A stretch of 64,000 bases of DNA from Nematopogon swammerdamellus (Eukaryota > Arthropoda > Insecta > Lepidoptera > Adelidae): assembly GCA_946902875.1 (NCBI GenBank), contig OX336343.1, positions 2,022,754-2,086,753 of the forward strand, read 5' to 3'. Shown one piece after another: positions 1-12,100 of this stretch. The translations under genes were made by a program, and so were the position numbers. Position 1 is the first letter of the stretch. Each line of letters starts with the position of its first letter. The notes below the pieces were generated by a model. That model searched no databases and was not told the origin of the DNA. It was given only the letters and a program-made list of their open reading frames with translations.

Positions 1-660
1 GAAATTCAGCGCTGCACATCGTTAGACGATCGCTATTTATTTTAATACTGGTGCTGCATGCAGCGTTTATATTTAGCTTCACAGCTGCTTAATACCCCGA
101 TTCATTCCACAAACTCCGCCTACTTACCAACACTGATGGCCCGTCTGTGTTAGCTCGTGCACAACGTAATTGCAGCGCTGCACATCGTTAGACGATCGTA
201 ATTTATTTTAGTACTGTTGCTGCGTGCAGCGTTTACTTAGCTTCACAGCTGCTTCACGGCGTATGCGTCACAGAATAGATACTGCTTGCATTCCCCTGCC
301 CGCTCGACCTTTCCTCATACCGCAGTTTTTGTTGTCAAAGATTCGTTCAATCTTTCTTAGTAGTGTTTCCTCTAGTATAACATTATTTCTCTATGGATGT
401 TACGTACAAACAAGTGGAATAATTTGATGATTCGAGTTTAAAGATTTGAACATTTTCTCCACTGAAGTTATGATACATGTACGGACACGATCTGAGTTGG
501 AATTTCGTACGATAATTATCGTACGTAGAGATAGATACAAGATAGAATTAACGGATAACGGACTTAAAGTTAATGAAATAAAAACTATTAACGGAACTTA
601 AGTCCGTTAATAGTTTTGTACATTAACGCTATCGTTAAAAAGTTAGGCACATTGTTAACT
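1..660. repeat. Direct repeat pair and GTTAACG-rich stretch, no gene
   Basis: 5-95 and 172-258 are near-identical (gcgctgcacatcgttagacg ... cttcacagctgcttaat). 535-690 is rich in ttaacgg/ccgttaa inverted motifs. No coding support. 660-840 shows nothing recognisable. Confidence 0.6.
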
Positions 661-840
661 TCGTTAATAACGGATTAACGGATTAACGATAACGCGCCCA
701 GCTATGGCCATTGCTATTTTAGCTGGCGAGTCGATTTCGAAGTGCCTTATTTATTATCTACTTTACTTTAATTCCTACATATTTTATTTGTCATTCAACA
801 CATCAACTATTCCTATAGGTACTGTGAGAAGGGCAGTGCC

Positions 841-1165
841 AATATGCATTCTTTTATTGAAAGCGTGACATGTGGTGCCTAGTCACCCATTAGGTGTCTA
901 ACGACGACCATGGACATTCGGTTGTATGCGGGGCTGCGAACGTTGTGCCGGTCTGACAAGTGCTTATTCACGCCCACTTAAAGGACCCAAGGCTACTTGG
1001 GGGAAATATATGAACATGGAGAGCATTCCAGAGTTTACCGGTTCTGTAGCCCCATCTTGCTCCATCCTAAAACTTCCTCCGGTCTGCACTGAGTTGAAAT
1101 AATGGCGGTTACTGTGCATAATAGAGAAGTACTTAAGCATTTGTGTAGAGTTGGATGTAGGTAGG
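841..1165 (-). mobile_element. Jockey-like LINE 3' fragment
   Basis: Same tail as 57030-57395: the minus strand encodes relics of KLWN.LP..IFP near 1000-1060. Frame is broken. Confidence 0.55.
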
Positions 1166-1169
1166 TAAC

Positions 1170-2219
1170 ATATAAGGTCTTTCAAAATTAGATAATAGTA
1201 CGCTAAGGGGGGGTTCTGTATTATATAGGGAGTAAAATCTATATAAAATTTTTTGGACCTTGGGCTTTTTTTATGTAAAATGTTTTTTTATGTATTTAAA
1301 TAAAAAAATAGGTGGTTGCTTTTTATAGCCTAATCGATTCAGTTTCATAACAGTAACCAAACAAATCTTCATTACCATAAGTTGTTAAAAAAAATCAAAT
1401 TCTTTCTATTCTATCTATACCAAGGCTGCCCAACCTTTTTAACAGTCGGGCAAAACGGATGATTCAAAAATCACAGGCGGGCCACTGACTACTGACAGTT
1501 CGTATTTTCAAATATTTAAAGGCCAAATATTTAAGGCTTGCAGGGTAATCTTCTTTTGGTACCAATTTCATGAAATCTAAAAATTCTTCTGAAGAAGTTT
1601 CTGACTTTGAAGATATTTTTTCTGAACAAAAGGTTTTTTAGGGCAGAATGATTTTGCAGGTCAGTGAGTTCCAACTGAATATTAGCAGGGTAACTGATTA
1701 TTTCAGTCAAACTGATTGTAAAAGGATTCACAAAAAAATGTAAATTTGTTTTTATACTTTCGAAGTCGTGGAATCTGCTCTCAAACGACTGTAATAAGCA
1801 TCTAATATTAGATTCGTACTTAGTACAATGGCTAGTGGCGATATTGAGAGCGAGATATTGATATATCACTACTAATTGTTGTTTCGAATTGGCAATTTTG
1901 AAACTTGCTCACACGGGCGGCGGGCCATTCAAAATTCGTTCCAGCCCAGGGGTTGGGCAGCCTTGATCTATACTATCTATAGGTACTAATAAAACTAAAA
2001 TTGTGGTTTTTCACAATTTATGAAAGAAAGAGATCTATGTGTTGGAAGACTTTTTTGTTCCTGGCATGAAACTGAAACGATTAAGAATAATTTTTTTTTA
2101 CATTTACAGTAAAAAAAATTTTTTTTGTAAAAAAAAAATCCTTGTTCTTCAAAAGTGATCTATTTCCGATACCGAACCCCCCCTTAGCGTACTATTAACT
2201 AATTTTGAAAGACCTTATA
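1170..2219. mobile_element. DNA element with about 48-bp inverted ends, host to a hAT insertion
   Basis: Left end 1171-1220 (tataaggtctttcaaaatta, then cgctaaggggggg) is inverted at 2172-2219. It sits just downstream of zinc-cluster gene exon 3, so probably in an intron of that gene. Confidence 0.65.
1421..1965 (-). mobile_element. Non-autonomous hAT transposon with 8-bp target duplication
   Basis: Ends CAAGGCTGCCCAACC and GGTTGGGCAGCCTTG form a 15-bp perfect inverted repeat flanked by atctatac at 1413-1420 and 1966-1973. Internally, 1531-1869 (minus) encodes a decayed transposase piece (SFESRFHDFESIKTN, ANIQLELTDLQNHSAL) like ZBED5/GTF2IRD2-type hAT transposases. Confidence 0.88.
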
Positions 2220-2290
2220 TATGCGATAGTGCGACGCTTGTAAAAGTGTGTGTCATTCCATATGAGTGTAACTTGTATGGATGAACCAAC

Positions 2291-2412
2291 CTGAAGTATT
2301 CTTCAAAAACTCTCCTTGTATTTTTGGAAGCAGGTAAGGCAGCCCGCACCTCCGCATTGTCAGTGGAGTGTGAGTGGTCACTATTCACAGTTATTGTAGC
2401 TGGAACACCATG
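2291..2412 (-). CDS. Zinc-cluster gene exon 3
   Basis: Acceptor aatttctcag, 40 codons plus AG, donor CAG|gttggt. Phase 0 entry matches exon 2. Encodes VNSDHSHS and ends TRRVFEEYF, like the region after the zinc cluster in this superfamily. Confidence 0.7.
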
Positions 2413-4484
2413 CTGAGAAATTTTTTATTATTGCCTTAAATAAATTATTTTAAATAAATTCAAATACCTTTATTTTTAGAATAACATAAGTTATTTTATC
2501 AATATCAATACTAAGGTATCTGTAAGGTATGGTCATGAAGTAAGTTACTTTGTTTTATGAGATACTGCGTTTCTTTTATTAGATACTAAAACTAAATTGA
2601 TGATTTTTAGAAATATTTTCTGTATACATGTGTGGGTGGATATGTTCCTCCATAACTCTTAAACCAATCGTCCGAATTCGATGAAACTTAGTACACGCAT
2701 ATTTGGCTATACGGGACACAGGATAGGCTACCTTACATTTGGCTCCGCTCGGGTTAAAGTGGGGCTCCCATGCTAACGCGTGAAACACTTTGCCCTTTCG
2801 AATTTCATGCGAGCGGAGCTGCGGGCAAAAGCTAGTTTCAAATAAAGTATTACACCCTTATGTAAATACCTAACTAAAATAAATAATTTACAATTAAAAC
2901 TATAATAAATAAATAACTTACATTAAAAAAAAATTCAAATTAACTAGTTAGATAGACTAGATAGAAAGGAAAGATCGTGGAAGGAGAGAGAGAAGCGCAG
3001 GTAGGCTACTGTAGTTGAAATATTTCTTCCAATTCAACTGACTCCCTAACAGTTAAAATAGGTACATAATAAACATAAACATGATTGCGTTGAACAGCTC
3101 CTCCGAGCACTCCCCATGGAATAAGCGATAGAACACACTTAGGGAGCCGACATCCCTACGGTTTTGCAGTGGTTCTAGATCGCGGGGTGGTTCTGGATCG
3201 AGTCCAAAGGCGCAAGCTGGTATTTGGCAGAGCCATCCCACAGGTGGGAGCAGTACTCCAAGCAGGATCTGATCTGCGATTTATACAAAAGCAGCTTTTG
3301 GTCCGGCGTGAAGTACTGTGTGTGTGTGTGTGTGTGTTCTATGAAGCCATGAAGTGCTGTGTTTGTCACTTGCTTTATATGTAAGCCAAATAGGGGTGCG
3401 CTGTAGTATAAGGCCTGCTAATTAGAAAATTGCTGGTAGCTGGGACTGGTAGGTGAGGGTCTATGGAACTATTACCAAAAATAATTGTTTGCCGGAAATG
3501 CGTAGGTTCGGAGAAAAAAAATTTTTAAAAAAATATTTTTCATACAAAATTAATTTTAGATTTTTAATAATATCTTTTTTAATGCACCAAAACATTTATT
3601 TTGAATAGGAATTTATGCAAAAACTACATGCCCCGCCTCAACATTAGGTTAGGGTTAATTTATAAGATGCGTCGCGCGACGCATCTTCTATAAATTAACC
3701 CTGGTTCTTTTTTTTTAAACCACCAAAACATTCACCCATACCACTTCCCTTGTTTTTACATACATTTATATTCAAAACCAATGTTTTGGTGCCTTAAAAA
3801 AACAAAAAACAAAATTTTATTTTGTATGAAAAATTAATTTTGTATGGGAAATTTTTTTTTTCTCCGAACCTACGCATTTCCGGCAAACAATTATTTTTGG
3901 TAATAGTTCCATAGACCCTCCCCTACCAGTCCCAGCTACCAGCAATTTTCTAATTAGCAGGCCTTATACTACAGCGCACCCGCAAATAGTAGTATTGCAA
4001 CACTTACAAGCACATTCTTTAAAATTGTAACGGAGATTGAAGCTTTACATTGTTTGTTTTTAGATTTTTTTGACGTCTCTCTTTTGCCATATGCGGAGTG
4101 GTGACATGCATAGTCTATTCTGAAAAAAAAAAAACAATTAAAAATAAGTACCTACTTACATTTTATTATGCTTGATGCCGGCCCATACTTACACAATTTG
4201 AATGATTGATTACCTACTTCTACTTTTCTGCAATTATCATAGCGCACATCGAAAGGCAAGTCACAGGTACATACATAATACCAATACTGACTGAAATGAA
4301 GAAGGCCAATCGAGTGAAGAAACACATTTTACCTGCACACGAGCCTTTGTGACTCTGGCCTCGTACGTTGTACGATCCATTTTGTCGATGTCCTCTCTTC
4401 GTACTCTTTCAACCACGCGTCGAATTCCGCGCGGGAGTGAAGCGCAGCTTTTATTGTCACTGGCGGCGTTTTCGCGTCGCACAT
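2291..4484 (-). CDS. Incomplete gene with FLYWCH/WRKY-GCM1-like Cys/His zinc cluster (3 exons seen)
   Basis: Join 4333-4484, 4008-4119, 2291-2412 on the minus strand; 128 complete codons with compatible phases and good splice sites. The start ATG (4484) has an in-frame TAA 27 nt upstream. Exon 1 has EFDAWLKEYEERTSTKWIVQ; exon 2 has DYACHHSAYGK and NKQCKASISVTI; exon 3 has GVPATITVNSDHSHS. The order Cys...Cys...His-x-His resembles the FLYWCH/FAR1/WRKY-GCM1 zinc-binding fold found in calcium-responsive transcription factors and in Mutator-type transposases. Later exons are not visible in 1-2290 and probably lie outside. It is head-to-head with Luc7l, about 1.4 kb apart. It could be a host DNA-binding gene or a domesticated or recent transposase gene. 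Exons and frame are seen; function is inference. Confidence 0.72.
2577..2838 (-). mobile_element. Interspersed repeat (ACTAGCTTTTGCCCGCGGCT family)
   Basis: Minus strand reads gctttTGCCCGCagctccgct ... to gtatacagaaaatatttct. Same family at 16288-16345 with 18890-19150, and 24041-24330. Lies between zinc-cluster exons 2 and 3. Confidence 0.75.
3053..3369 (-). mobile_element. Jockey-like LINE reverse-transcriptase C-terminal fragment
   Basis: Minus strand encodes TPDQKLLLYKSQIRSCLEYC and SHLWDGSAKYQLAPLDSIQ, then after a frameshift LQNRRDVGSLSVFYRLFHGE. Typical end of the RT domain of Jockey-clade elements; dead copy. Contains a (TG)n tract at 3318-3335. Confidence 0.8.
3395..3985. mobile_element. 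Long fold-back element, about 165-bp arms
   Basis: 3395-3560 (gggtgcgctgtagtataagg ...) is inverted at 3825-3985. The centre has a second palindrome at 3650-3700 (ttataagatgcgtcgcgcga). The core recurs at 4823-4920. Confidence 0.88.
4008..4119 (-). CDS. Zinc-cluster gene exon 2
   Basis: Acceptor is a long T tract ending ttttcag; donor CTT|gtaagt. Completes the split Arg codon, then 37 codons with CHH and QCKAS. A large inverted repeat begins about 22 nt beyond its donor. Confidence 0.72.
4333..4484 (-). CDS. Zinc-cluster gene exon 1
   Basis: 50 codons plus AG, donor CAG|gtaaaa. Begins MCDAKTPPVTIKAALHSRA. The 340 bp upstream (4485-4830) would hold its promoter. Confidence 0.72.
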
Positions 4485-4822
4485 TTTGCAGCACAAGCTC
4501 AAGGAATGTGGTTAAATTATTATCTTTGCAAGGCACTAACGAACGAAACGAAAGTAACGAAATGGGGACCCACAAAGACGAGACAACGTTCGTTTCCCGC
4601 CTTTCCAATTTCCATTCCACCTACCACAGCCCACTCGTCCGGGGGACCGCTGACAGATTCTTGCCTGACAGCTGACAGCCCGTATCTGACAGTTGTGACT
4701 CCACCAATCAAAGAAACTCGCATACTAGACCTTGGAAATATGCGAAACACCACCTGAAAGACGTTCCGGCTCCTTTGGTGAACACTCTGCTCGAAACGAA
4801 ACGTAACAAAAACGACATTGCG

Positions 4823-4930
4823 CCGCCTCAACATTAGGTTAGGGTTAATATATAGAATATGCGTCGCCTATATATCTTATATTAACCCTGGCAATTTTAT
4901 TTTTTAATGACCAAAACATCACTCATACCA
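4823..4930. mobile_element. Partial copy of the 3395-3985 core
   Basis: GCCGCCTCAACATTAGGTTA through the ttaaccctgg arm and accaaaacat ... cataccactt match 3630-3745. Confidence 0.7.
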
Positions 4931-5017
4931 CTTTCCTTCGAGCCGAAGTCTGCCGAATTGTGCACGAAAGGAGCCGGGAATGTGGCGCACTGGGAAATAT
5001 GACGCCCGGGGGCATAT

Positions 5018-5525
5018 ATCCAAAGTCTAGTATGCAAGTTGCTCTGATTGGTCGGTGCCAGTTTGGCGGGAAATTTAAATTTCGTCTGGCTCCACCTCCG
5101 GCACTTCCAGCGAACCTACTGAATCCGATATTCGTTTGGTCGTTTTTATGTAATTTGGTGGCTTAGTGGTAGCGTGTAGGGTTTTATTTTTTAGATCTCG
5201 ACCATCGGTTCGTGTCCCTTTTGCCAAAATTTGTTTTGTTTTACTTTTTTTGTAAGCAGTGTTAGGATGTGAAAATTAGGTTATGGTAATATGATATTTT
5301 TTTTTATAACCACCTAAAAAAACTTTATTTTCGAAAATACTTCCGAAATGTATATTTCTTACTTTTTTTTTGTTAAGCAATGTTAGGGGTGTTCAGATTA
5401 GGTTATGGTAATTTTTATAACGACCTAAAAAAACTTTATTTTCGAAAATACTTCCGAAATTTAAATTTCCCGCAAAACTGAGAACGACCAATCAGAGCAA
5501 CTCGCCTACTCGACTTTGGAAATAT
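5018..5525. mobile_element. Fold-back element with internal direct repeats
   Basis: Left arm (caaagtctagtatgcaagtt ... gggaaatttaaatttcg) is inverted at 5455-5520. Inside, 5261-5345 and 5386-5465 are direct copies (gttaggatgtgaaaattagg; aaaaaaactttattttcgaa). A related arm piece lies at 4690-4740. Confidence 0.72.
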
Positions 5526-5919
5526 GCATGTACGCGATACCGTGCTATACATTAAGTACCATACATATTTTTTTTTATTTATTCGTTTCTTTTCGGGACA
5601 GGCAAAAATAATTATAAAGTATACAGCCTTTTCTGTTGTACTTCTAATGTCTGTTGTTTTCTTCTCTTAATGCGAGAACCTCAAAAATGGCAAAGAAACT
5701 TGTTCAGCCGCCATCTTTATTCTTTTATAACTCACTCAACACACAAATACCCTACCCTTTAGTATAATAATGGCAAGAATGTGAACCATAGATAATAATT
5801 TGCCAAGTGGAAACACTGAGTTATTACTCTTTGCTTATCCGTCAGACCGCCATTTTGAAAGTGGAAAAATCGATTTGGAGTTGGGAATTCGGGAATTTAG
5901 TTGGGTTGGTATTTTTCGG

Positions 5920-5975
5920 GCTGATTGTCAGTAGCGTGCGAGGCAGTTTTTACATTCCCTGTCTAGTTAGACAGG
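5920..5975 (+). promoter_or_regulatory. Probable Luc7l core promoter with TCAGT initiator
   Basis: TCAGTAG with A at 5930 fits the arthropod initiator and lies 139 nt before the ATG; the leader to 6068 is GC-rich. No good downstream promoter element is seen at +28. Inferred from sequence only. Confidence 0.4.
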
Positions 5976-6068
5976 CTCTGGGTCGTCACTAGCTGTGATC
6001 AGCGGCGGCTGCTTTGCCGGCAACGCCTTGGTACAGTAAAGTACAGCGCCGCGCAGCGAACCGGCAAG

Positions 6069-6129
6069 ATGTCTGCTCAGGAGCAAATGCGTGCTATGCT
6101 CGACCAACTAATGGGAACGGCGAGAAATG
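6069..6129 (+). CDS. Luc7l: Luc7l exon 1 (coding part)
   Basis: Encodes residues 1-20 and the first base of codon 21. Start ATG is in context GGCAAGATGTC and the donor is ATG|gtgagt. The 5' UTR probably begins near 5930 at a TCAGT initiator. Confidence 0.93.
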
Positions 6130-9100
6130 GTGAGTTTTCCAAATAACAATACTACACGATCGAGTGTTATGCATATGATGACGTGTTATCGAAATAGAAA
6201 GTCTGCTATTTCACTGGAAGAATGTCCCTATAATCCCGTGCACACTTTATTTAGTCTGTAGGAGTTTAGTTGTCATCTTGTTCGATTAACTCTTGCGATC
6301 CTTTCCTTTTCAAAATGCTTGCCTCCATTGACTCGTATGCCGCACGCGCGTAAACTCAAAAAATTGCGTAAAATAATGAACTCAAAAATCAGTAAACTCT
6401 ATTGGTACATAAAGCCTATGAAATTACCTACAAAACAATGTGGCACAAGTGAGGATTCACTTATTTAGAAGCACATACTTTTTTAACTCTAAAAAAACCC
6501 ATATCCCCTGACGTGCGTACGGCCCCGTCGGGGCGGTGTCATTTGCTGTGTCGGATGTGCGGCCCGCCCCCGCGGGGCGGCTCGGACGACTTCATACAAA
6601 TAATTTATTGTAACGTGCAACATCCTTCTTAACTCTTCTAACGAATGTCTAGTAATTGATGAAAGAGTAGGCTACCTAAAAATACACACTTCTATGTGCT
6701 TGTCCTGTCAAATAATTATTGACAAGCGATCTTCAGTCGGTCTCTCTGTGTTCGCGGACGGTGACGTGTGCGCCTCGTGTTTTTAGTGGTTTCTTGTGGA
6801 TTTTTTGGTGTTTTCTTTATGAAAAACGATGGAAGGGTAAGTAATCTTCATTTACAATAGTTTCTCGGCGCTGAGGAACGATTTATTCGTAAAGTATCGT
6901 AATTTTGGTAACCCCCTAGGCAAAAACCGTTCCGAAAATTCTTGATTTTTTTAAACCAGTTTAATAATGATAGTATTAAACACATTACCAATGAAATTAT
7001 AGAAAATTTTATGTACATTTGGAAAATAAAACCTTTTCATATACGTTTAAAAGAAAAAAGTCTAAAAATATCGCCAAAAACGCAGAGCGCACCCGATTTT
7101 GACCAAAATTTATTTTGGCCAAAATGGCGACGCACTCAAGGGCTGACAGCTAATAGGGTCCGCTCGCACATGAGGGGATATGGACACGGAACTCTAAAAA
7201 CAATAATGGAAGAATTTAAATTATACAGATCTTATCGTTTGCATTATTCTCAACACAGGTGAAGCGGATCGTATGGGCACAAAGTTTCACGACGAATCTG
7301 TCTGCAAAAGCTTTTTGCTGCAGTGTTGCCCGCACGAGATTCTCTCCTCCACGGTAAGACATTGTCATACTCTCCCCTCTCCGTTGCCGACCCCGCCTCC
7401 CCGCATTGAAATATTACCAATTTGAATTAATTTCTTAAAAATATTCTAAATAATCTAATTTATTCAGTCAATTAGAATCTTGCCTACTTAAACTAATCAG
7501 TTTTATTTTTAATTTTTGTCCTAATTTGAAAACAATTTGACTAACTTCCAAAATCCTAGTTAGTCCAATCGCGCACGTTAAATCAGCAGGTGTGTAACAG
7601 CACGGGGATGTAGCGGCGCTCACTCTAACTGCGGGTGTAAACCGGGTGTGAGTATAGCTCGCTGGTTACCCCCGTAGCCCGTTCCCACCGGCTGATCTAG
7701 TGTGTGCGATCCCATTGACTTATATTACTAATGTGAGGGAACGCCTATACGATAGTAATACGAACTCAGTAATGTCCTCACTGAAGTGCTGGTCAGCAAT
7801 AATTTTCTTATACAATTATTCACCTGAGGATGTGTATCACTTGCTGGTGGAGTGTGTGAGGGGTTCAGTCGAGAGACAACAACTGGGTATTCTTCTGGGT
7901 AACTGTAATGTTGGAAGCTACACCACTATATTAGCGGAGCCAGCCTTCAACAAGGCCATAAAATTATATAGGTTTGCGCAGCGCATATTGAAAAAAAGAG
8001 GAATTTTATAAATATATAAAATATATATTTTTGTAGGTATGTACCCGTAATTTATGTGTTTTCCAATGGGGCTGGCATGGTCACTGTGTGCACCAAAACC
8101 CCTATAAAATAAAGATTTAAAAAAAAATACAATTATTCATTCAAAGGAGGATGGGCAAAAATGTATGGAACCTGGGACCACCCTCCAACAGCACTATGAT
8201 ATATGTCGTTGGATAGGTCTTTTCAATTAGAACAACAATTGTTATGACAGCTTTGTTGTTACAACTGTGCGTTCGGAGTTATGTGATTTATAAGTTCAGA
8301 TATAAAGATTTAAAAAAAAATTTTTTTTTTAAGGGAAAATAATTTAATTATTTATTATTTCAATCGTGCTTTATGGGTTATCTATAATGACATCATTTAA
8401 AAATATTGCTGGTGCATTAAATCCTACATGAATCGCATGCACATGTGCACACATAATATCAATTTATCTGGTATTTAGGTTATGCGATTCATGCAGGATT
8501 TAATGCACCAGCAATATTTTTAAATGATGTCATTATAGATAACCCATAAAGCACGATTGAAATAATAAATAATTAAATTATTTTCCCTTCAAAAAAAATA
8601 TTTTTTTTAAATCTTTATATCTGAACTTATAAATCACATAACTCCGAACGCACAGTTGTAACAACAAAGCTGTCATAACAACTGTTGTTCTAATTGAAAA
8701 TACCTATCCAACGACATATATCTTATTGCTGTTGGAGGGTGGTCCCAATCTGCCCATCATCCTTAGTCCCAAATTAATTAATTTGTTAAATAAAAATAAT
8801 TAAAATATAACATAGTGTAATTTATTGTAACTAAGTATACAATGTTCAGTTTCCAAATAGTTATTTTTTTTGTCATTTTGAACTGGATTTAGTCATATTA
8901 CCCAAGGCTATCAGTCTAAATAAATAATTAAATGGTTATGATGGTTTGACCATCACTTTACTGAGGATATTTATTGAGTTTGTATGGGCATGCCCTTACC
9001 TTCGTAAGTCAATGGTGCGACTTGGAAAAATCTCTCACTTTTTATACATAAACTGTTTGAATGAAAGCTGTTACATTTCAAGTATTGCATAATTTATTTT

Positions 9101-12100
9101 TATTTTTCTGTAAACTTGCGATTGAATTTATATCTCACCCCTTGTACTACCTCGAATGATGTGATTGTAACTGCCGCCCGCCGGCCCTATGAAGATGGCA
9201 CTAATGTTGGTGAAATGTGCTTTTCAGAAAATGCCCACACATAGACTTATATTGCTCATCACATAAGCGATGCGCATAGGTTGTATGAGTTAGGCCGTTC
9301 TGTAAGTACCACGATGTACGTATGAAAATATTCATAGTTAGCTCATTGTTTGCGGAGCGCTCTTAAACGTTACGGAACTCGAGGGCTAGATTCGGAAATT
9401 AAAGACTGTGTTTTTTAAATTTAGAATGTTTAAACAATTTAATCTTCCGATTCCGTAGAGTCTTGTCTATCTATATAGCTAAGGAATTTTTGAAGACACA
9501 CAAAGGTAGAGAAAGCCAGGAAAACTATCGAAAATCGAAAAAAACAGTGTCAATAGAAGGGTGTTTTGTCCTTCAATGCTCTGAGTAAAGAAGGTGACTG
9601 TTCATATCTTATGAATATAATATTAAATAATTAGGATTAATAAAAAAAATATTCAAAATAATGATAAAATTTACACCTTTTAACCAGATTTAGACGTATC
9701 AATCAAGGCTGCCTGTCTAAAATAAATAAATACATAAAATTAATACAAATTTATTTCATTACATTTTTATGTCAAGAGAAAGTTTAAATATCGAATGATT
9801 ATGCAAAAAAAAAAATTTAGTTTATTGGTTATTTTGACCTGAAATCAGAAAGATCTACGGAATCCTACATTTTCAACTTGTTGAATAATTTTCCAAAGGA
9901 ATAAAATTGAATCTAGCCTTCGAGAGTTCCGTTTCAAGCGCTCCGCATAAATGTGAAGCAGTTTCTATCGCTAAGTCAGTCTGGCGTATTTCAAAATTAA
10001 GTATTTACTGCATCGGCGCATCGGTGAGTACACAAACTGTTTCCGGGCAAAAACCGAAAGTCGGTTGAAGGTACATTGGGTCCGGTTATACATACTACTG
10101 TGGGTACGTACTACCGCTTTAGAGTTGGCCAGAGAGAGACGACATACATATTTTTTTAATTTCAAATCGAAGAGCAAAATGCATGTTTTGTTTAAAAAAA
10201 ATTTTTTTTTTATTTAATTGAAAATGTTTTTTCGTGTAGAAAGCAGGTTGAACCTTCCATGGAAACTTTAAATAAAATATTATATATTTTTTTTAATGTA
10301 GCACCTATAATAATAATATGACACTTTATGAGACCTAATGTGTCGCGAGGGTGGACTTATTGCCTTAGGCAATTTCCTCCAGTCAACCCGGTAACGTAAC
10401 ACAAACCTTTACCCCACAACATATCGGGAAACCATAATGACAATTTAATGTTGTTTTTGACATTGAATTTTTGTTATTGAAATTGGGCTTTGAGGACCCA
10501 TCCTCTCTCAAAATCTCGCACCTCTATCGCACCGCTAGGGTGCGGAATTGTCCACCAGCGGGTGTGTTTCCCGACACTTCCCGAGTCTTCAAACGTCGTA
10601 TTAGCAATTTGATCTGGATTGTTCTTCTATAATTCGCAAATCTGTTGGTATGGTGAGCGTGGTTTCACGAGGTGAGTTGCGTACCTAAAAAAATGCTATG
10701 GGATTCCTGTTCTTGACACTCTTATTTCTAGTTGGCTCATCTGTATTGAATGATATGAGCATTTCTTGAAAAACGTTGAAAATTGACATTTTAGGTACTA
10801 CGACTACAAATTTGCAAATACAGGGTGTCCCAAAACTCAACGTCAAGCGGGAACCAGGGAGTAGGCCGGTTTATGAGTACCCAGGGAAAAATAGGAAAAA
10901 AAAATCTGAGTAATTTCTTTTTATGATATGAGCATTTTTTGAGAAACATTGAAAATTTACATTTTTAGGTACTACAAATACAAATTTGCAAATATAATTG
11001 TTAAAAAAAATTTATTGGTAGCCTAAATAACTTTGCTATTGATTTTTTTTCCTTATTTTTCCCTGGGTAGTCATAAACTGGCCTACTCCCTGGTTCCCGC
11101 TTGACGTTGAGTTTTGGGACACGGTGTATAATTCTTCAAATTTTTATATTTGAAGCCTAAATAACTTTGCTATTGATAACTATCCCTAATAAAACAAGAA
11201 ATATTCAGATAAATTTTTTTCTAAAAAAATAAATGACTCACATTTTTGTTTTTCTTATTTTTCCCTGGGTAAACTGGCCTACTCTCTGGTTTCCGCTTGA
11301 CGTTGAGTTTTGGGACATGTTGTATATGTTTTTACGCATTCTTTAGTTGTACTAATTTCGTTGTTTTCCATGGAAGGGTTGTTGGGTTAGCTAGCTAGGT
11401 ACAGGGGGTTGTACAGGTTATCGTTATGGACTGGTGAATCGTCGCGGTAACATTTGTAAGTAACTCAATGTGACCAACATATAGGATTCGCGACGCGCCA
11501 CAGCACAACTTTGTTAAGTATGTATGGTGACCATCATTACGTAAGCTGTCCAAAACAATTTTGTATGTACCTACACTGATTTATTTTGCAACTTCACATC
11601 GTGGAATATGGGGTCACGCGGTGCCTCTTAGACGGACCGTGATTGTGTTGCGTTGCAGGGTTATTGTGAGATCCTGTATATATATTATAATAACCCTAGG
11701 TTTATTGTAAAAATTCTGATTATTGCAAATATGTTTCAATTTTGACAATTTAATGTATGTTTATTGCACTATATTAAAGATATAGACATATTTAGATTGA
11801 GATTCAGATATTTATTTATTTTGCCATAAAGAACACACATATACAATATTTCATTGAGACATATGCATATTCAGTATGGTTCGTCATCATTTTTTTTGTC
11901 ACGTCCCGTTCAGCAATGCAATTTTTTATTTTTTAACATAACTTACGTACTAAGTTTTAATTACATTACATATAACAAACATACTATATAAAGAATAAAA
12001 AAAAAATTTTGGATGTATCAATAAAGAAAGATAATAAAATAGAATAAAATACAAACCAGTTCCAGTCATTAGTAAATAAAAAAAATTTATCATCGGTCAG

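Noticed and set aside
4349..4834. Overlapping frames on both strands near 4.4-4.8 kb
   Set aside because: They are other phases of the zinc-cluster exon 1 and its upstream region; only the frame starting at 4484 (minus) matches a splice-consistent gene.
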